A stretch of DNA of 64,000 nt from Paramylibacter kogurei (GCF_002742285.1 NZ_MDGM01000012.1:434001-498000), one strand, 5' to 3'. Counted from the stretch's first letter, positions 34,889-44,459 are shown. A program made the numbers and translations. The notes: generated by a model from the sequence alone, not told the origin.

Positions 34889-35443
34889 TTATTTTGACAA
34901 TTTATCCTTTAATGATGCCAATGATGCGAATGGTTTTGCGTCATCATCTGTCATCGCAGCCTTGCCAGGTTCAGTAAAAACAGCGTTTTCCAGCGTTGCA
35001 CCGGGGATTTGTGGATAGGGGGGTAAATTCAACGCGATTACCTCTGATGCGATGGCAAACAGATCGATTTCGTTGCCCAAAGGCTCCGTTTCGACATTTT
35101 CATCCATTTCAGAAACAGAATCCTCTTCGAAATCTTGATCGTTGGGGATGAAATCGCGCTGAATGTTTTCATCGATGCGGGTTTTCACAGGTTCAAGTGT
35201 GATCACACAAGATTGCACCACTGATGCGCCCAATTTTGCGTTTAATGTCCAGCTTTCGCGCCCTGCGGCCTTGATCGTGCCGTCAAACGACAATTTGGTC
35301 AGGTCGACCAGTTCCAAATCTTGGATAATCTGGCCCAGTTGTTGTTCAGTGAAATCAAGCGCAAAGCGATATTCGCCGTTTTGTGGCAGATCAGAAACCG
35401 CGACCACAGATGCATTATGAATTTTTGATTGATTTTTCGTCAT
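34889..35443 (-). CDS. yceD: YceD family (DUF177) protein
   Basis: A 184-residue DUF177/YceD protein, involved in 23S rRNA metabolism and usually linked to rpmF. Typical features are SFDGTIKAAGRESWTLNAKL, a central Cys (SVVQSCVITLEPV), the acidic stretch DQDFEEDSVSEMDENVETEP and ALNLPPYPQIPGA. The ATG at 35443 (MTKNQSKIHNA) was chosen over the far upstream frame opening at 35536. Divergent from bamE. Confidence 0.88.
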   Translation of the reverse strand: MTKNQSKIHNASVVAVSDLPQNGEYRFALDFTEQQLGQIIQDLELVDLTKLSFDGTIKAAGRESWTLNAKLGASVVQSCVITLEPVKTRIDENIQRDFIPNDQDFEEDSVSEMDENVETEPLGNEIDLFAIASEVIALNLPPYPQIPGATLENAVFTEPGKAAMTDDDAKPFASLASLKDKLSK

Positions 35444-35562
35444 GTTTTTTTTCGTCTTACCCGCATTGTGTTGCTTTGATCTTGAACAAAGAAACAAGAT
35501 GTTTGATTGTAGACCACGCACAGGGTATGTGGGCAAGAGTTAACAGGTTAAAGGCGCATAAA

Positions 35563-36018
35563 ATGTTTGGAAGATTAAACCGATTTATGGCAGTGGGCAT
35601 ATTGCTGCTTGGATTCGCCGCCTGTTCCGAAGTGTTCCGTTATCACGGCTATGCCCCAACAGATGCCCAATTAGAAGAATTGGTTGTGGGCATTGATACC
35701 CGCGGAAGTGTCGAAGACATCGTTGGCCCGCCATCCAGCACAGGTGTGATGAACGATGGCGGTTGGTATTATATTTCCACCAAAATACGCCATTACGCAT
35801 ACCAAGAAGCACGCGTCGTTGATCGTGAACTTGTCGCCATTTCATTTGATAGTGAAGATGTGATCACCAATATCGAACGTTTCGGTCTGGCAGATGGGCG
35901 CGTCATTGTGTTGAACCGTCGTGTGACCGAATTGCCCGTCAAAGGGCCAGGTGTGCTAAGCCAGATTTTGGGTACATTGGGTAACATTGATGCGGGTCAG
36001 ATTTTGGGCGGCAATTGA
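35563..36018 (+). CDS. bamE: Outer membrane assembly lipoprotein BamE
   Basis: A 151-residue lipoprotein (signal MFGRLNRFMAVGILLLGFAAC, lipid Cys 21) with the BamE/SmpA fold: VVGIDTRGSVEDIVGPPSST and WYYISTKIRHYAYQEARVVDR. It belongs to the BAM complex that inserts outer membrane proteins. The start at 35563 gives the lipobox directly; the longer frame would precede the signal peptide. Divergent promoter region with yceD (119 bases). Confidence 0.9.
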   Translation: MFGRLNRFMAVGILLLGFAACSEVFRYHGYAPTDAQLEELVVGIDTRGSVEDIVGPPSSTGVMNDGGWYYISTKIRHYAYQEARVVDRELVAISFDSEDVITNIERFGLADGRVIVLNRRVTELPVKGPGVLSQILGTLGNIDAGQILGGN

Positions 36019-36124
36019 TCGCTTGGTCTGTAAACAAAGCGTTACAATCATTATGTAAGTGCACATCATGCACCCTGCGTTTTGCGCGGGGGCTGTCAAA
36101 TCCGGTTGGGTTGGAGGATGCAAA

Positions 36125-36859
36125 ATGGTGATCTTGCAAAAGGGACAGTACCGCGCCCGTTTCGCGCAAACCCCAAATGATATTATGGCCGCGCAACGCT
36201 TGCGTGCCACGGCGTTTTTGGGTGATCACAGCGGTTTGGATCAAGATGAATATGATGATCAATGTCTGCATGTATTGATCGAAGATGTTCAATCTGGACA
36301 GCTAAGGTGCTGTTTTCGCATGATGTTTTTGGCAGCACAGGATTGCCCCGATCAAACCTATTCGGCGCAATTTTATGATCTGAAACATTTCAAAAACTTT
36401 GACGGGGCAAAGTTGGAATTGGGGCGATTTTGCATCGCACCTGATGTGATTGATCCCGATATTTTGCGCCTTGCATGGACCGTGATTACGCAATTCGTTG
36501 ATGAACGGGATGTCAAAATCTTGTTTGGTTGTTCTTCATTTCATGGCACGGATGCGGCGGCCTACACCGATGCATTGGCATTGTTAAAAGAGCGCCATTT
36601 GGGCCCAAAAAAATGGATGCCACGGATCAAAGCGCCAAAAATTTATCGCTTTGCCAAGGAATTGAAGGGGCGCAAGCCTGATATTCGCGCCGCACAGCGC
36701 ACTTTGCCGCCATTGTTGCGTAGTTACCTCACCCTGGGTGGTTGGGTCAGCGATCATGCGGTGGTGGATCGTGCACTTGGCACGTTGCATGTTTTCACGG
36801 GTGTCGAAATCGCGAGCATTTCACCCGCACGTAAACGAGTGCTGCGCGGTGCGATCTAG
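36125..36859 (+). CDS. olsB: L-ornithine N-alpha-acyltransferase (ornithine lipid synthesis)
   Basis: A 244-residue GNAT-fold acyltransferase of the OlsB family, which adds 3-hydroxyacyl chains to ornithine to make lyso-ornithine lipid. Characteristic segments are YRARFAQTPNDIMAAQRLRA, FDGAKLELGRFCIAPDVIDP, ILFGCSSFHGTDAAAY and PPLLRSYLTLGGWVSDHAVV. The ATG at 36125 has GGAGG upstream. The O-acyltransferase partner olsA, often adjacent, is not next to it. Confidence 0.87.
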   Translation: MVILQKGQYRARFAQTPNDIMAAQRLRATAFLGDHSGLDQDEYDDQCLHVLIEDVQSGQLRCCFRMMFLAAQDCPDQTYSAQFYDLKHFKNFDGAKLELGRFCIAPDVIDPDILRLAWTVITQFVDERDVKILFGCSSFHGTDAAAYTDALALLKERHLGPKKWMPRIKAPKIYRFAKELKGRKPDIRAAQRTLPPLLRSYLTLGGWVSDHAVVDRALGTLHVFTGVEIASISPARKRVLRGAI

Positions 36860-36867
36860 CAGATAGT

Positions 36868-37881
36868 TTAGCCGCCCGTATGGCTCATGTGGCGGGTCAT
36901 TTGACCATCGGCGCGTTGGCGCGAATAATCAAAATCATGCCCCTTGGGTTTGGTTGCAATCGCCCCGTGAATCGCACGGATTAGGGGCGCATCATCATCA
37001 GGGTTGTCGCGCAAAACGCTGCGCAAATCGGATTCATCCTCTTGCCCCAAACATTGGAATAACTGCCCAGTACAGGTTAGCCGCACGCGATTACAGCTTT
37101 CGCAGAAATTATGGGTCAGTGGGGTGATAAACCCGATTTTTTGATTGGTCTGGGACAGGCGCACATATCGCGCAGGGCCACCGCTTCGTTCATCGGATTC
37201 GATTAAATCCCATGTTTTTGCCAAACGTGCGCGCAAATCTTTGAGCGACCAATATTGATCCAGACGATCCTCGTTACCGATGTCGCCCATGGGCATCACC
37301 TCGATAAAGGTCAGATCCATATCGCGATCTGCACACCAGCGCACCAGCGTTTCCAATTCATCCTCGTTAAAACCCTTGAGCGCGACGGTGTTGATTTTCA
37401 CGCGCAGCCCTGCGTTCAGCGCTGCATCAATCCCATTCAACACCTGCGCCAAGCGCCCCCAGCGGGTGATGCGGGCAAATTTATCTGTGTCCAGCGTATC
37501 CAGCGATACGTTGATGCGTTTTACACCACAGGCGGCCAATTCATCGGCATATTTCGCCAGTTGCGATCCGTTGGTTGTAAGCGTGAGTTCACCAAGCGCA
37601 CCCGATTCCAAATGGCGCGACATGTTTTGGAAAAACGTCATGATTCCACGCCGCACCAAAGGTTCACCACCCGTAATGCGCAGTTTATTAACCCCTTGGC
37701 TGATAAACGCAGAACACAGGCGATCCAGCTCTTCGAGTGTCAGCAATTCTGCCTTTGGCAAGAATGTCATATTTTCCGACATACAATAAACACAGCGAAA
37801 ATCGCAGCGGTCTGTTACAGAAACCCGCAGATAATTGATCTCGCGTGCGAAAGGGTCGATAAGTTTGGGTGTATTGGTCAT
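36868..37881 (-). CDS. moaA: GTP 3',8-cyclase MoaA (molybdenum cofactor)
   Basis: A 337-residue radical SAM enzyme for the first step of molybdopterin synthesis. The SAM cluster cysteines are Cys26, Cys30 and Cys33 (CDFRCVYC) and the second cluster is in [19 protein letters not shown]. The C-terminal Gly-Gly required for activity is present (SHTGG). It is not next to other moa genes; it converges with olsB. Confidence 0.95.
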   Translation of the reverse strand: MTNTPKLIDPFAREINYLRVSVTDRCDFRCVYCMSENMTFLPKAELLTLEELDRLCSAFISQGVNKLRITGGEPLVRRGIMTFFQNMSRHLESGALGELTLTTNGSQLAKYADELAACGVKRINVSLDTLDTDKFARITRWGRLAQVLNGIDAALNAGLRVKINTVALKGFNEDELETLVRWCADRDMDLTFIEVMPMGDIGNEDRLDQYWSLKDLRARLAKTWDLIESDERSGGPARYVRLSQTNQKIGFITPLTHNFCESCNRVRLTCTGQLFQCLGQEDESDLRSVLRDNPDDDAPLIRAIHGAIATKPKGHDFDYSRQRADGQMTRHMSHTGG

Positions 37882-37885
37882 GGCG

Positions 37886-37900
37886 CCACCTTATGGGTGG
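37886..37900 (-). promoter_or_regulatory. Small hairpin over the moaA ribosome site
   Basis: In the moaA transcript CCACC and GGTGG pair around a 5-base loop (CATAA), and the 3' arm is the Shine-Dalgarno-like AGGTGG four bases before the ATG. The short GC-rich stem could dampen translation. Five base pairs are not strong evidence. Confidence 0.3.
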
Positions 37901-37990
37901 GAAATTTTGCGTGCAATAGGCCAAAGGTCACAAACGCGTTGAAACCGACATCATCGGCGCATAAGTTTAGCGCAACAAGGCAAAGGATGA

Positions 37991-38521
37991 ATGATGCAAC
38001 ATTTTAAGATTTCAATCGCTCTGGGTGGTTTGGCAATTTTGGCCGCTGGCTGTGCGGATAATGCGGGTTCATTCCCAACGCTTGGTCAGGGATACAAAGA
38101 ATCAACCGAAGTGGTGTCAGATGTCGCCCCCGAAACACAAGAAAGCGTCGCTGAAACAGAGGTTGCATCTGTTGATCCAGATGTGTTGACCACAGGTGTG
38201 ACACCGCAACAAGCCGCAACAGTAAGCGAAGCCGAAGTCGCCGCCGCCACCGCCGCGCCAAGCACATCGGGTGCATTGCTGGGCGAAACAGTTGGGTCAT
38301 TGGGATTGTTGGAACGCACGGGCATTTGGGTGCGAACACCTTTGGTCACGGCCGAAACAGAAGGGCGCATTGTGGTGAAATCCACAGGAAAATCGGCAAA
38401 TGTCACGTTGATTCCGCTGGGCGGTGATGCGGGCGCGGGTTCGCAAATTTCATTGGCAGCGATGCAATTGCTGGGCATTCCACTGACGGATTTGCCCGTG
38501 CTGGACGTTTACAAAAGCTAG
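37991..38521 (+). CDS. Hypothetical lipoprotein, C-terminal EIPLT-type tail
   Basis: A 176-residue protein with a lipoprotein signal (lipobox LAAGC, Cys21), an acidic/threonine-alanine-rich middle (residues 35-100) and a conserved-looking C terminus (GRIVVKSTGKSANVTLIPLG, LGIPLTDLPVLDVYK). Related Rhodobacterales proteins carry the misleading label D-galactarate dehydratase; nothing here supports that enzyme. Likely periplasmic or outer-membrane anchored. Two possible ATGs at 37991 and 37994. Confidence 0.68.
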   Translation: MMQHFKISIALGGLAILAAGCADNAGSFPTLGQGYKESTEVVSDVAPETQESVAETEVASVDPDVLTTGVTPQQAATVSEAEVAAATAAPSTSGALLGETVGSLGLLERTGIWVRTPLVTAETEGRIVVKSTGKSANVTLIPLGGDAGAGSQISLAAMQLLGIPLTDLPVLDVYKS

Positions 38522-38524
38522 TAT

Positions 38525-39199
38525 TTACAGATATTTACGCGCTTCTTTCACGGCGAACGCTTTCATCGCGTCGCCGTGTTGATCCAAAAACGCAACCACG
38601 CGTGGTTTGTCATGTTTTGAGAGGCTGCGCAGCCACCAACCGATTGCTTTTTGGATAAACCATTCGGAATCATTCACATATCCCGCAGCCCAGCCCAAAA
38701 TGCGATCACGCTGTGCCAGTTCATCGTCGCTGGGGTGGTTTTGTTTGGTCCAGGGCAGGGTCATCACCAATGCGGCGCGACGCACCCAGATGTTTTCATC
38801 TTGCGTCCAAGTTTCCACCAGATCAAGCCGTTCGGGATGCGCGATCAAACGCCGTGCACCCGCACCAGATGCATGATCGGCGATTGCCCATGCATCGAAT
38901 TGGGGCACCCAGCGGCAAATTTCATCCCATACGGCATCATCGGGTTTGATCCGTGCTTGGGTTAACAATTTGGCGGCGGCGATGCGGGCCTCGTGGATAT
39001 TGGAATCCCATAACAGGAGGGCCAATTCCACGCGGGCATCACCATCAAATTCAACGCGCCATTGTTTATAAAGCACATCAATTTCAGGGTTGGATACACC
39101 CAGATAGGGGCGTTCAACCTTGTGATAGGCGGCCATTTGCGCCGCCTTTTCATCCGATTGCAACGCCATTAATTGCGCAAGTGCATCCGCGGCGTTCAT
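38525..39199 (-). CDS. DNA alkylation repair protein (AlkD-like HEAT protein)
   Basis: A 224-residue alpha-helical HEAT-like repeat protein of the AlkC/AlkD superfamily, which removes alkylated bases. Recognisable parts are KVERPYLGVSNPEIDVLYKQ, LALLLWDSNIHEARIAAAKL, CRWVPQFDAWAIADHASGAG and NDSEWFIQKAIGWWLRSLSK. Its start overlaps the glmS stop by one base. Confidence 0.85.
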   Translation of the reverse strand: MNAADALAQLMALQSDEKAAQMAAYHKVERPYLGVSNPEIDVLYKQWRVEFDGDARVELALLLWDSNIHEARIAAAKLLTQARIKPDDAVWDEICRWVPQFDAWAIADHASGAGARRLIAHPERLDLVETWTQDENIWVRRAALVMTLPWTKQNHPSDDELAQRDRILGWAAGYVNDSEWFIQKAIGWWLRSLSKHDKPRVVAFLDQHGDAMKAFAVKEARKYL

Positions 39200-41022
39200 T
39201 ATTCAACCGTAACCGATTTTGCCAAATTGCGTGGCTGATCCACATCCGTGCCCTTGGCAACAGCAGTGTGATAGGCCAACAATTGTGCCGGAATCGCATA
39301 AAGGATTGGCGCAAGGGGGGCGTGGACGGCGGGCATTTTAATAACCTTCCACGCGCCATCGCTGGCAACCTGTGCGCCCGCATCATCGGTGAACAGGATC
39401 ACCTTGCCACGACGTGCCATGACCTCTTGCATATTGCTCACCGTTTTGTCGAACAACGCATCCTTGGGTGCAAACACCACGATGGGCATGTTTTCATCGA
39501 CCAGCGCAATGGGGCCGTGTTTCAATTCACCACTGGCATAGCCTTCGGCGTGGATATAGCTGATCTCTTTGAGCTTGAGCGCGCCTTCCAGTGCGATGGG
39601 GAACAGCGCACCGCGCCCCAAAAACAATGTGTCGCTGAATTTTGACAGGGCGTTGGCGACATCAATAATTTCATGTTCAGCCTGAAGCGCAACATTAATA
39701 ATGGATGGCAGGCCAAGCAGGGCAGAGACCAATGCCGCCTCGCCATCCGCATCCAATTTGCCGCGCTGGCGTGCGGCCTTGATCACCATGGTCATCAACA
39801 CGGTCAACTGACAGGTAAAAGCCTTGGTCGAGGCCACGCCGATTTCAACACCTGCATGAATTTGCAAACTGGCGTTTGATTCACGTGCGATCGAACTTTC
39901 GGGGACATTGACCACACCAATGGTTTGGGCGTGATTATCGTTGCAATAACGCAATGCGGCCAATGTATCGGCGGTTTCGCCAGATTGGCTGACAAAGACG
40001 GCCAATGTGTTATCGCGCAGGGGTGGTTCGCGATATCGAAATTCCGATGCCACATCCAAATCAACGGGGATGCCCGCGATTTGTTCGAACCAGTATTTCG
40101 CAACATTACATGCCAAATAGGCCGTGCCACAGGCCACCATGGTAATTTGCGAAATTTTGGAGAAATCCAGATCAACATCGGGCAACACCACGGCATTGCG
40201 TTCGGTATTGATGTAATGTTTCACCGCATCGCCCAACACGGCAGGCTGTTCTGCGATTTCCTTGGACATGAAATGTTTGTGCATACCCTTGTCGGCATTT
40301 GCGGATTTCATATCCAATTCACGCATATTGCGATTGGCAAGCGCACCGTTGGCATCACGAATTTCGAAACTGTTGCGGGTAATCACCGCCCAGTCGCCTT
40401 CTTCGAGGTATGTGACCTTGTTTGTCATTGGGGCCAGTGCGATGGCGTCTGATCCCACGAACATTTCACCATCCCCATGACCAATGGCCAAAGGGGAACC
40501 CTTGCGTGCGGCGATCATCAAATCATCTTCGCCTTGGAACAGAAAGCAAAGCGCATATGCACCATCAAGACGGGCGATGGTTTTTTCTGCGGCTTCTGAT
40601 GCAGACAGGCCACCATCCATAAATTGTTGGCACAGTTTTACAATGGTTTCGGTGTCGGTATCGGTGTCAAACCCATATCCCGCATCGGTCAATTCGCTGC
40701 GCAATTCTTTGAAATTTTCGATTATGCCATTGTGCACCACTGCGACGCGCCCTGCCTGATGGGGGTGGGCGTTGGTGATATTGGGTTGGCCATGTGTGGC
40801 CCAACGTGTGTGGCCAATGCCAGCGGTGCCCGCAATCGGGTTATGCACCAGCAAATCGGACAGGTTAACCAATTTGCCAACCGCGCGGCGGCGATCCAGC
40901 ACGCCGTCATTGACCGTGGCGATACCCGCACTGTCATAGCCGCGATATTCAAGACGTTTCAGCGCATCAACCAAAATTGGCGCAGCTTGGTGATTGCCCA
41001 AGACACCGACGATTCCACACAT
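39199..41022 (-). CDS. glmS: Glutamine-fructose-6-phosphate aminotransferase
   Basis: A 607-residue enzyme making glucosamine-6-phosphate for peptidoglycan and LPS. The N-terminal glutaminase nucleophile is Cys2 (MCGIVGVLGN), with HTRWATHGQP and HNGIIENF. Two SIS isomerase domains follow (FVSQSGETADTLAALRYC; FLGRGALFPIALEGALKLKE) and the conserved end is LAKSVTVE. GlmU is 3 bases upstream, forming a glmU-glmS operon. Confidence 0.97.
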   Translation of the reverse strand: MCGIVGVLGNHQAAPILVDALKRLEYRGYDSAGIATVNDGVLDRRRAVGKLVNLSDLLVHNPIAGTAGIGHTRWATHGQPNITNAHPHQAGRVAVVHNGIIENFKELRSELTDAGYGFDTDTDTETIVKLCQQFMDGGLSASEAAEKTIARLDGAYALCFLFQGEDDLMIAARKGSPLAIGHGDGEMFVGSDAIALAPMTNKVTYLEEGDWAVITRNSFEIRDANGALANRNMRELDMKSANADKGMHKHFMSKEIAEQPAVLGDAVKHYINTERNAVVLPDVDLDFSKISQITMVACGTAYLACNVAKYWFEQIAGIPVDLDVASEFRYREPPLRDNTLAVFVSQSGETADTLAALRYCNDNHAQTIGVVNVPESSIARESNASLQIHAGVEIGVASTKAFTCQLTVLMTMVIKAARQRGKLDADGEAALVSALLGLPSIINVALQAEHEIIDVANALSKFSDTLFLGRGALFPIALEGALKLKEISYIHAEGYASGELKHGPIALVDENMPIVVFAPKDALFDKTVSNMQEVMARRGKVILFTDDAGAQVASDGAWKVIKMPAVHAPLAPILYAIPAQLLAYHTAVAKGTDVDQPRNLAKSVTVE

Positions 41023-41025
41023 ATC

Positions 41026-42381
41026 TTAATCCTTTTTCTTCGCGGCCTTGGCGGCCTTTAACTTGTTCATCAAACGCAGTGCAAAGCCAACTTTGTTCAC
41101 TTGTTTTGCCCGCCCAAGGGCGAGATCACCATCAGGCACATCATGGGTAATCACCGAACCCGATCCCGTCATCGCATCGTCGCCCACGCGCACAGGGGCA
41201 ACAAGGGCGGAATTTGATCCGATAAAGGCACGTTCGCCAATGATGGTTTTATGTTTGAATACACCGTCATAATTACATGTAATTGTGCCAGCGCCGATAT
41301 TGGCATCTTTGCCAACCTCTGCGTCACCGATATATGACAGGTGGTTAAGCTTCGCACCCTCGGCCACGAGCGCGTTTTTGACTTCGACAAAATTGCCAAC
41401 CTTAGCTCCATCACCGATTTCTGCACCCGGGCGCAAACGGGCATAGGGGCCAATGATTGCATCCTTGGATACATGGCACCCTTCCAGATGGGAAAACGCG
41501 CGGATATTTGCACCTGATTCAATGGTGACATCAGGGCCAAAAACCACGTTAGGTTCGACAATCACATCGCGCCCAATGATGGTGTCATAGGCGAAAAATA
41601 CCGTTTCGGGGGCCGTCAGTGTGGCGCCATTGATCATCGCGGCGTGGCGTGCGTTGAATTGAAATGTGGATTCGGCCACGGCCAGATCAACGCGGCTATT
41701 CACGCCCATGGTTTCGGATTCATCACAGGATACCGCGGCACATGTCATGCCCGCATCGCGTGCCAGCGCCACAATATCCGTCAGGTAATATTCGCCATTG
41801 GCATTATCATTGCCAACCTTTGCGATCAGATCAAACAACACATCGCGGGGCGCACAGATGACGCCAGAGTTGCAAAAATTCACCTTAAGCTGTTCTGGCG
41901 TTGCATCCTTGGCCTCGACAATTGCATCAAGCGATCCATCATCGGCCAAGATCAAACGCCCATAACCACCCGCATTGGCGGCGGTAAAACCAAGCACAAC
42001 AACGGATGCGCCGCTGTCGCGTTTATTTTTCATGGATTGCAAAGTTTTATGCGTGATAAACGGTGTATCGCCATAAAGGATGAACACATCCCCTTCAAAA
42101 TCGGACAATGCTGTGCGTGCCTGATCCACCGCATGACCCGTGCCAAGCTGTTCTGTTTGCAATACCACCTGTGCATCGGGGTTGTAATCGAGCGCGGCCT
42201 TTTCCACCAAATCCGCACCGTGCCCCGCAACAACGATAGTGCGCTGTGCGTCGATTCCTTCGCCAGAGCGCATCGTGTGCACCAACATGGGGGCACCCGC
42301 GACAGCGTGTAAAACTTTGGGCAGATCGGATTGCATCCGCGTGCCTTTGCCCGCGGCGAGGATAATAACTGCGTTCGACAT
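41026..42381 (-). CDS. glmU: Bifunctional UDP-N-acetylglucosamine pyrophosphorylase/glucosamine-1-phosphate acetyltransferase
   Basis: A 451-residue enzyme completing UDP-GlcNAc synthesis. The uridyltransferase motif is VIILAAGKGTRMQSDLPKVL (residues 4-23) and the C-terminal half is a left-handed beta helix of hexapeptide repeats (FGPDVTIESGANIRAFSHLE to DKANIGAGT-like KDANIGAGTITCNYDG). The start at 42381 (MSNAVIIL) was chosen; the open frame continues far upstream but crosses the divergent gph gene. Confidence 0.96.
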   Translation of the reverse strand: MSNAVIILAAGKGTRMQSDLPKVLHAVAGAPMLVHTMRSGEGIDAQRTIVVAGHGADLVEKAALDYNPDAQVVLQTEQLGTGHAVDQARTALSDFEGDVFILYGDTPFITHKTLQSMKNKRDSGASVVVLGFTAANAGGYGRLILADDGSLDAIVEAKDATPEQLKVNFCNSGVICAPRDVLFDLIAKVGNDNANGEYYLTDIVALARDAGMTCAAVSCDESETMGVNSRVDLAVAESTFQFNARHAAMINGATLTAPETVFFAYDTIIGRDVIVEPNVVFGPDVTIESGANIRAFSHLEGCHVSKDAIIGPYARLRPGAEIGDGAKVGNFVEVKNALVAEGAKLNHLSYIGDAEVGKDANIGAGTITCNYDGVFKHKTIIGERAFIGSNSALVAPVRVGDDAMTGSGSVITHDVPDGDLALGRAKQVNKVGFALRLMNKLKAAKAAKKKD

Positions 42382-42509
42382 AAAATAACCTTTGTTCTTT
42401 TGCCTGCTTTTAGCGGCAGTTTTCACACAGCGAAAGTGTTTCATGCTCAAGAAACCTTTCACTGCGTTACGAAACTGTGGCAGATGGAGGGAAAAATGGA
42501 TGGTGATTG

Positions 42510-43175
42510 ATGAAATCGGCGATTTTTGACCTTGATGGGACGTTGGCGGATACCAGTGCGGATTTGTTGACAGCTGCAAATGCGTGTTTTGAGGCATTGG
42601 GCCACAAGGGCGTTTTGGATCTGGAACGTGATGCGCTGACCGCGTTTCGTGGCGGGCGGGCAATGCTCGGCCTTGGGTTTTCGCGGGTGAAACCCGATTA
42701 TTGCGAGGCGGATATTGACGTGCAGCATCCGATATTCTTGGATCATTACAGCACCAATTTGGATGTGCATACCGTATTATATGATGGCGTGATTGGGGCG
42801 TTGGATCATTTGCAGGGTGCGGGCTATGCGCTTGGCATTTGTACGAACAAGCCAGAAGGGCTTGCCGTTGAATTGGTGAAACGATTGAAAATTGATCACT
42901 ATTTTGGCGCGTTGGTGGGGGCGGATACGCTGCCCGTGCGCAAACCTGACCCCGAACATTTGTTTGAAACCATTCGTCGCATTGGTGGCACGCCGGATAA
43001 ATCGGTTTTGATCGGCGATACAATTACCGATCGCAAAACCAGCACAAATGCCAATGTGCCCAGCATTCTGGTAACATTTGGGCCAAGCGGGCATGCAATT
43101 GCGGATTTGGCACCAGAGGCATTGTTGCATCATTATGATGACCTGCCCAATTTATTGTCGCAAATGTTGGATTAA
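42510..43175 (+). CDS. gph: HAD family phosphatase, phosphoglycolate phosphatase-like
   Basis: A 221-residue HAD hydrolase with all four motifs: the nucleophile DLDGTLAD (about residue 8), GICTNKPEG, Lys in RKPDPEHLFETI, and IGDTITDRKTS. The Gph-like cap domain lies between. It would salvage 2-phosphoglycolate formed in DNA repair, but other phosphate esters are possible. Divergent from glmU. Confidence 0.87.
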   Translation: MKSAIFDLDGTLADTSADLLTAANACFEALGHKGVLDLERDALTAFRGGRAMLGLGFSRVKPDYCEADIDVQHPIFLDHYSTNLDVHTVLYDGVIGALDHLQGAGYALGICTNKPEGLAVELVKRLKIDHYFGALVGADTLPVRKPDPEHLFETIRRIGGTPDKSVLIGDTITDRKTSTNANVPSILVTFGPSGHAIADLAPEALLHHYDDLPNLLSQMLD

Positions 43176-43189
43176 TCTTTGCCGAAACA

Positions 43190-43223
43190 AGCGCTGCGTG
43201 GGTTGCAATTTAAAACCCGCGCT
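43190..43223 (+). terminator. Possible terminator after gph
   Basis: AGCGC/GCGCT and GGGTT/AACCC form a two-part stem (43190-43223) with a 9-base loop, followed only by TGTTTG. It sits in the 82-base gap between gph and the aminotransferase gene. The short T run makes it weak. Confidence 0.35.
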
Positions 43224-43257
43224 GTTTGATTATTCGCAAACCACCAAAGGTATCGAA

Positions 43258-44457
43258 ATGAGCGATAAATTCACCGGCAATTTCACCCAACAACAACCCA
43301 TCCCAGAGGATGCAATAGAGGCTGCGGTACGCGTGATGCGCCACGGGCGGTTGCATCGATATAATGTGGTTGCAGGTGAAAAATCCGAAACGGCATTGTT
43401 AGAGGAAGAATTCGCGCGTTACGTTGGTGCAAAATATTGTTTGGCGGTGGCATCTGGTGGATATGCGCTGGCGGCGGCGTTGCGTGCGCTGGGCGTTCAG
43501 ACGGGTGATACTGTTTTGACCAATGCATTCACGCTGGCGCCCGTTCCCGGTGCGATTGCAAATGTGGGTGCAAAACCTGTGTTTGTGGAAACCACGCAAA
43601 GCCTGGTGATGGATTTGGATGATCTGCGCGCAAAAATCGCATCGAGTAGTGCGCGTGTTCTGATGCTGAGCCATATGCGCGGGCATCTGGTGGATATGGA
43701 TGCGTTGATGGAAATTTGTAACGCCGCCGATGTTCAAGTGATTGAAGATTGCGCCCACACGATGGGGGCATTTTGGAACGATGTGCCAAGCGGGCGCCAC
43801 GGAGTGGTGGGATGTTATTCCACCCAAACATTCAAACATATGAATTCGGGCGAGGGCGGTTTGTTGGTAACAGATGATGCCGAAGTAATGGCGCGTGCCA
43901 CGATGTTATCGGGATCGTACATGTTATATAGTGGTCATAGCGCGGGCGCACCCGCAGAGACATTTAAAGATATTCGTCTTGATACCCCCAATTGTTCGGG
44001 GCGCATGGATAACCTGCGCGCCGCAATTTTGCGCCCGCAACTGCGTGATTTGGATACACAGGTGGCGGCGTGGAATGCACGATATGACGCGGTGGAAAAT
44101 GGGTTGCGCAATACGCCAGCGTTGCAGATCGTGGAACGCCCAACCAAGGAACGCATGGTTGGATCATCCATTCAGTTTTTGTTGCCTGATTTTTCACAAT
44201 CACAGATGCGCGATGTTTTGAAACGCTGTGCTGAGCGCGGGGTAGAATTGAAATGGTTTGGCGGTGATGAACCAACAGGGTTTACGTCGCGCCATAATTC
44301 GTGGCGCTATATTGATCCCCAAGAATTGCCCAATACAGATCGTATTTTGGCAGGGTTGATTGATATGCGATTGCCGCTGACATTTTCGCTGGATGATTGT
44401 GCACAGATTGCACGCATCATTCGCGACGAGGTTGGTGTTGTGCACCAAGCAGGATAG
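43258..44457 (+). CDS. DegT/DnrJ/EryC1/StrS family PLP aminotransferase
   Basis: A 399-residue sugar aminotransferase-like protein. The PLP region has LAVASGGYALAAALRALG, VIEDCAHTMGAFWNDVPSG and the lysine site CYSTQTFKHMNSGEGGLLV (Schiff-base Lys in FKHMN). Family members install amino groups on nucleotide sugars or act as regulators. No sugar cluster surrounds it, so the substrate is unknown. The start at 43258 (MSDKFTGNFTQQ) was chosen; the frame is open upstream through gph. Confidence 0.88.
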   Translation: MSDKFTGNFTQQQPIPEDAIEAAVRVMRHGRLHRYNVVAGEKSETALLEEEFARYVGAKYCLAVASGGYALAAALRALGVQTGDTVLTNAFTLAPVPGAIANVGAKPVFVETTQSLVMDLDDLRAKIASSSARVLMLSHMRGHLVDMDALMEICNAADVQVIEDCAHTMGAFWNDVPSGRHGVVGCYSTQTFKHMNSGEGGLLVTDDAEVMARATMLSGSYMLYSGHSAGAPAETFKDIRLDTPNCSGRMDNLRAAILRPQLRDLDTQVAAWNARYDAVENGLRNTPALQIVERPTKERMVGSSIQFLLPDFSQSQMRDVLKRCAERGVELKWFGGDEPTGFTSRHNSWRYIDPQELPNTDRILAGLIDMRLPLTFSLDDCAQIARIIRDEVGVVHQAG

Positions 44458-44459
44458 AA

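Noticed and set aside
41026..43023. GlmU with a 210-residue N-terminal extension
   Set aside because: The extension runs antisense to gph and lacks domain character; the MSNAVIILAAGKG start at 42381 is the family start.
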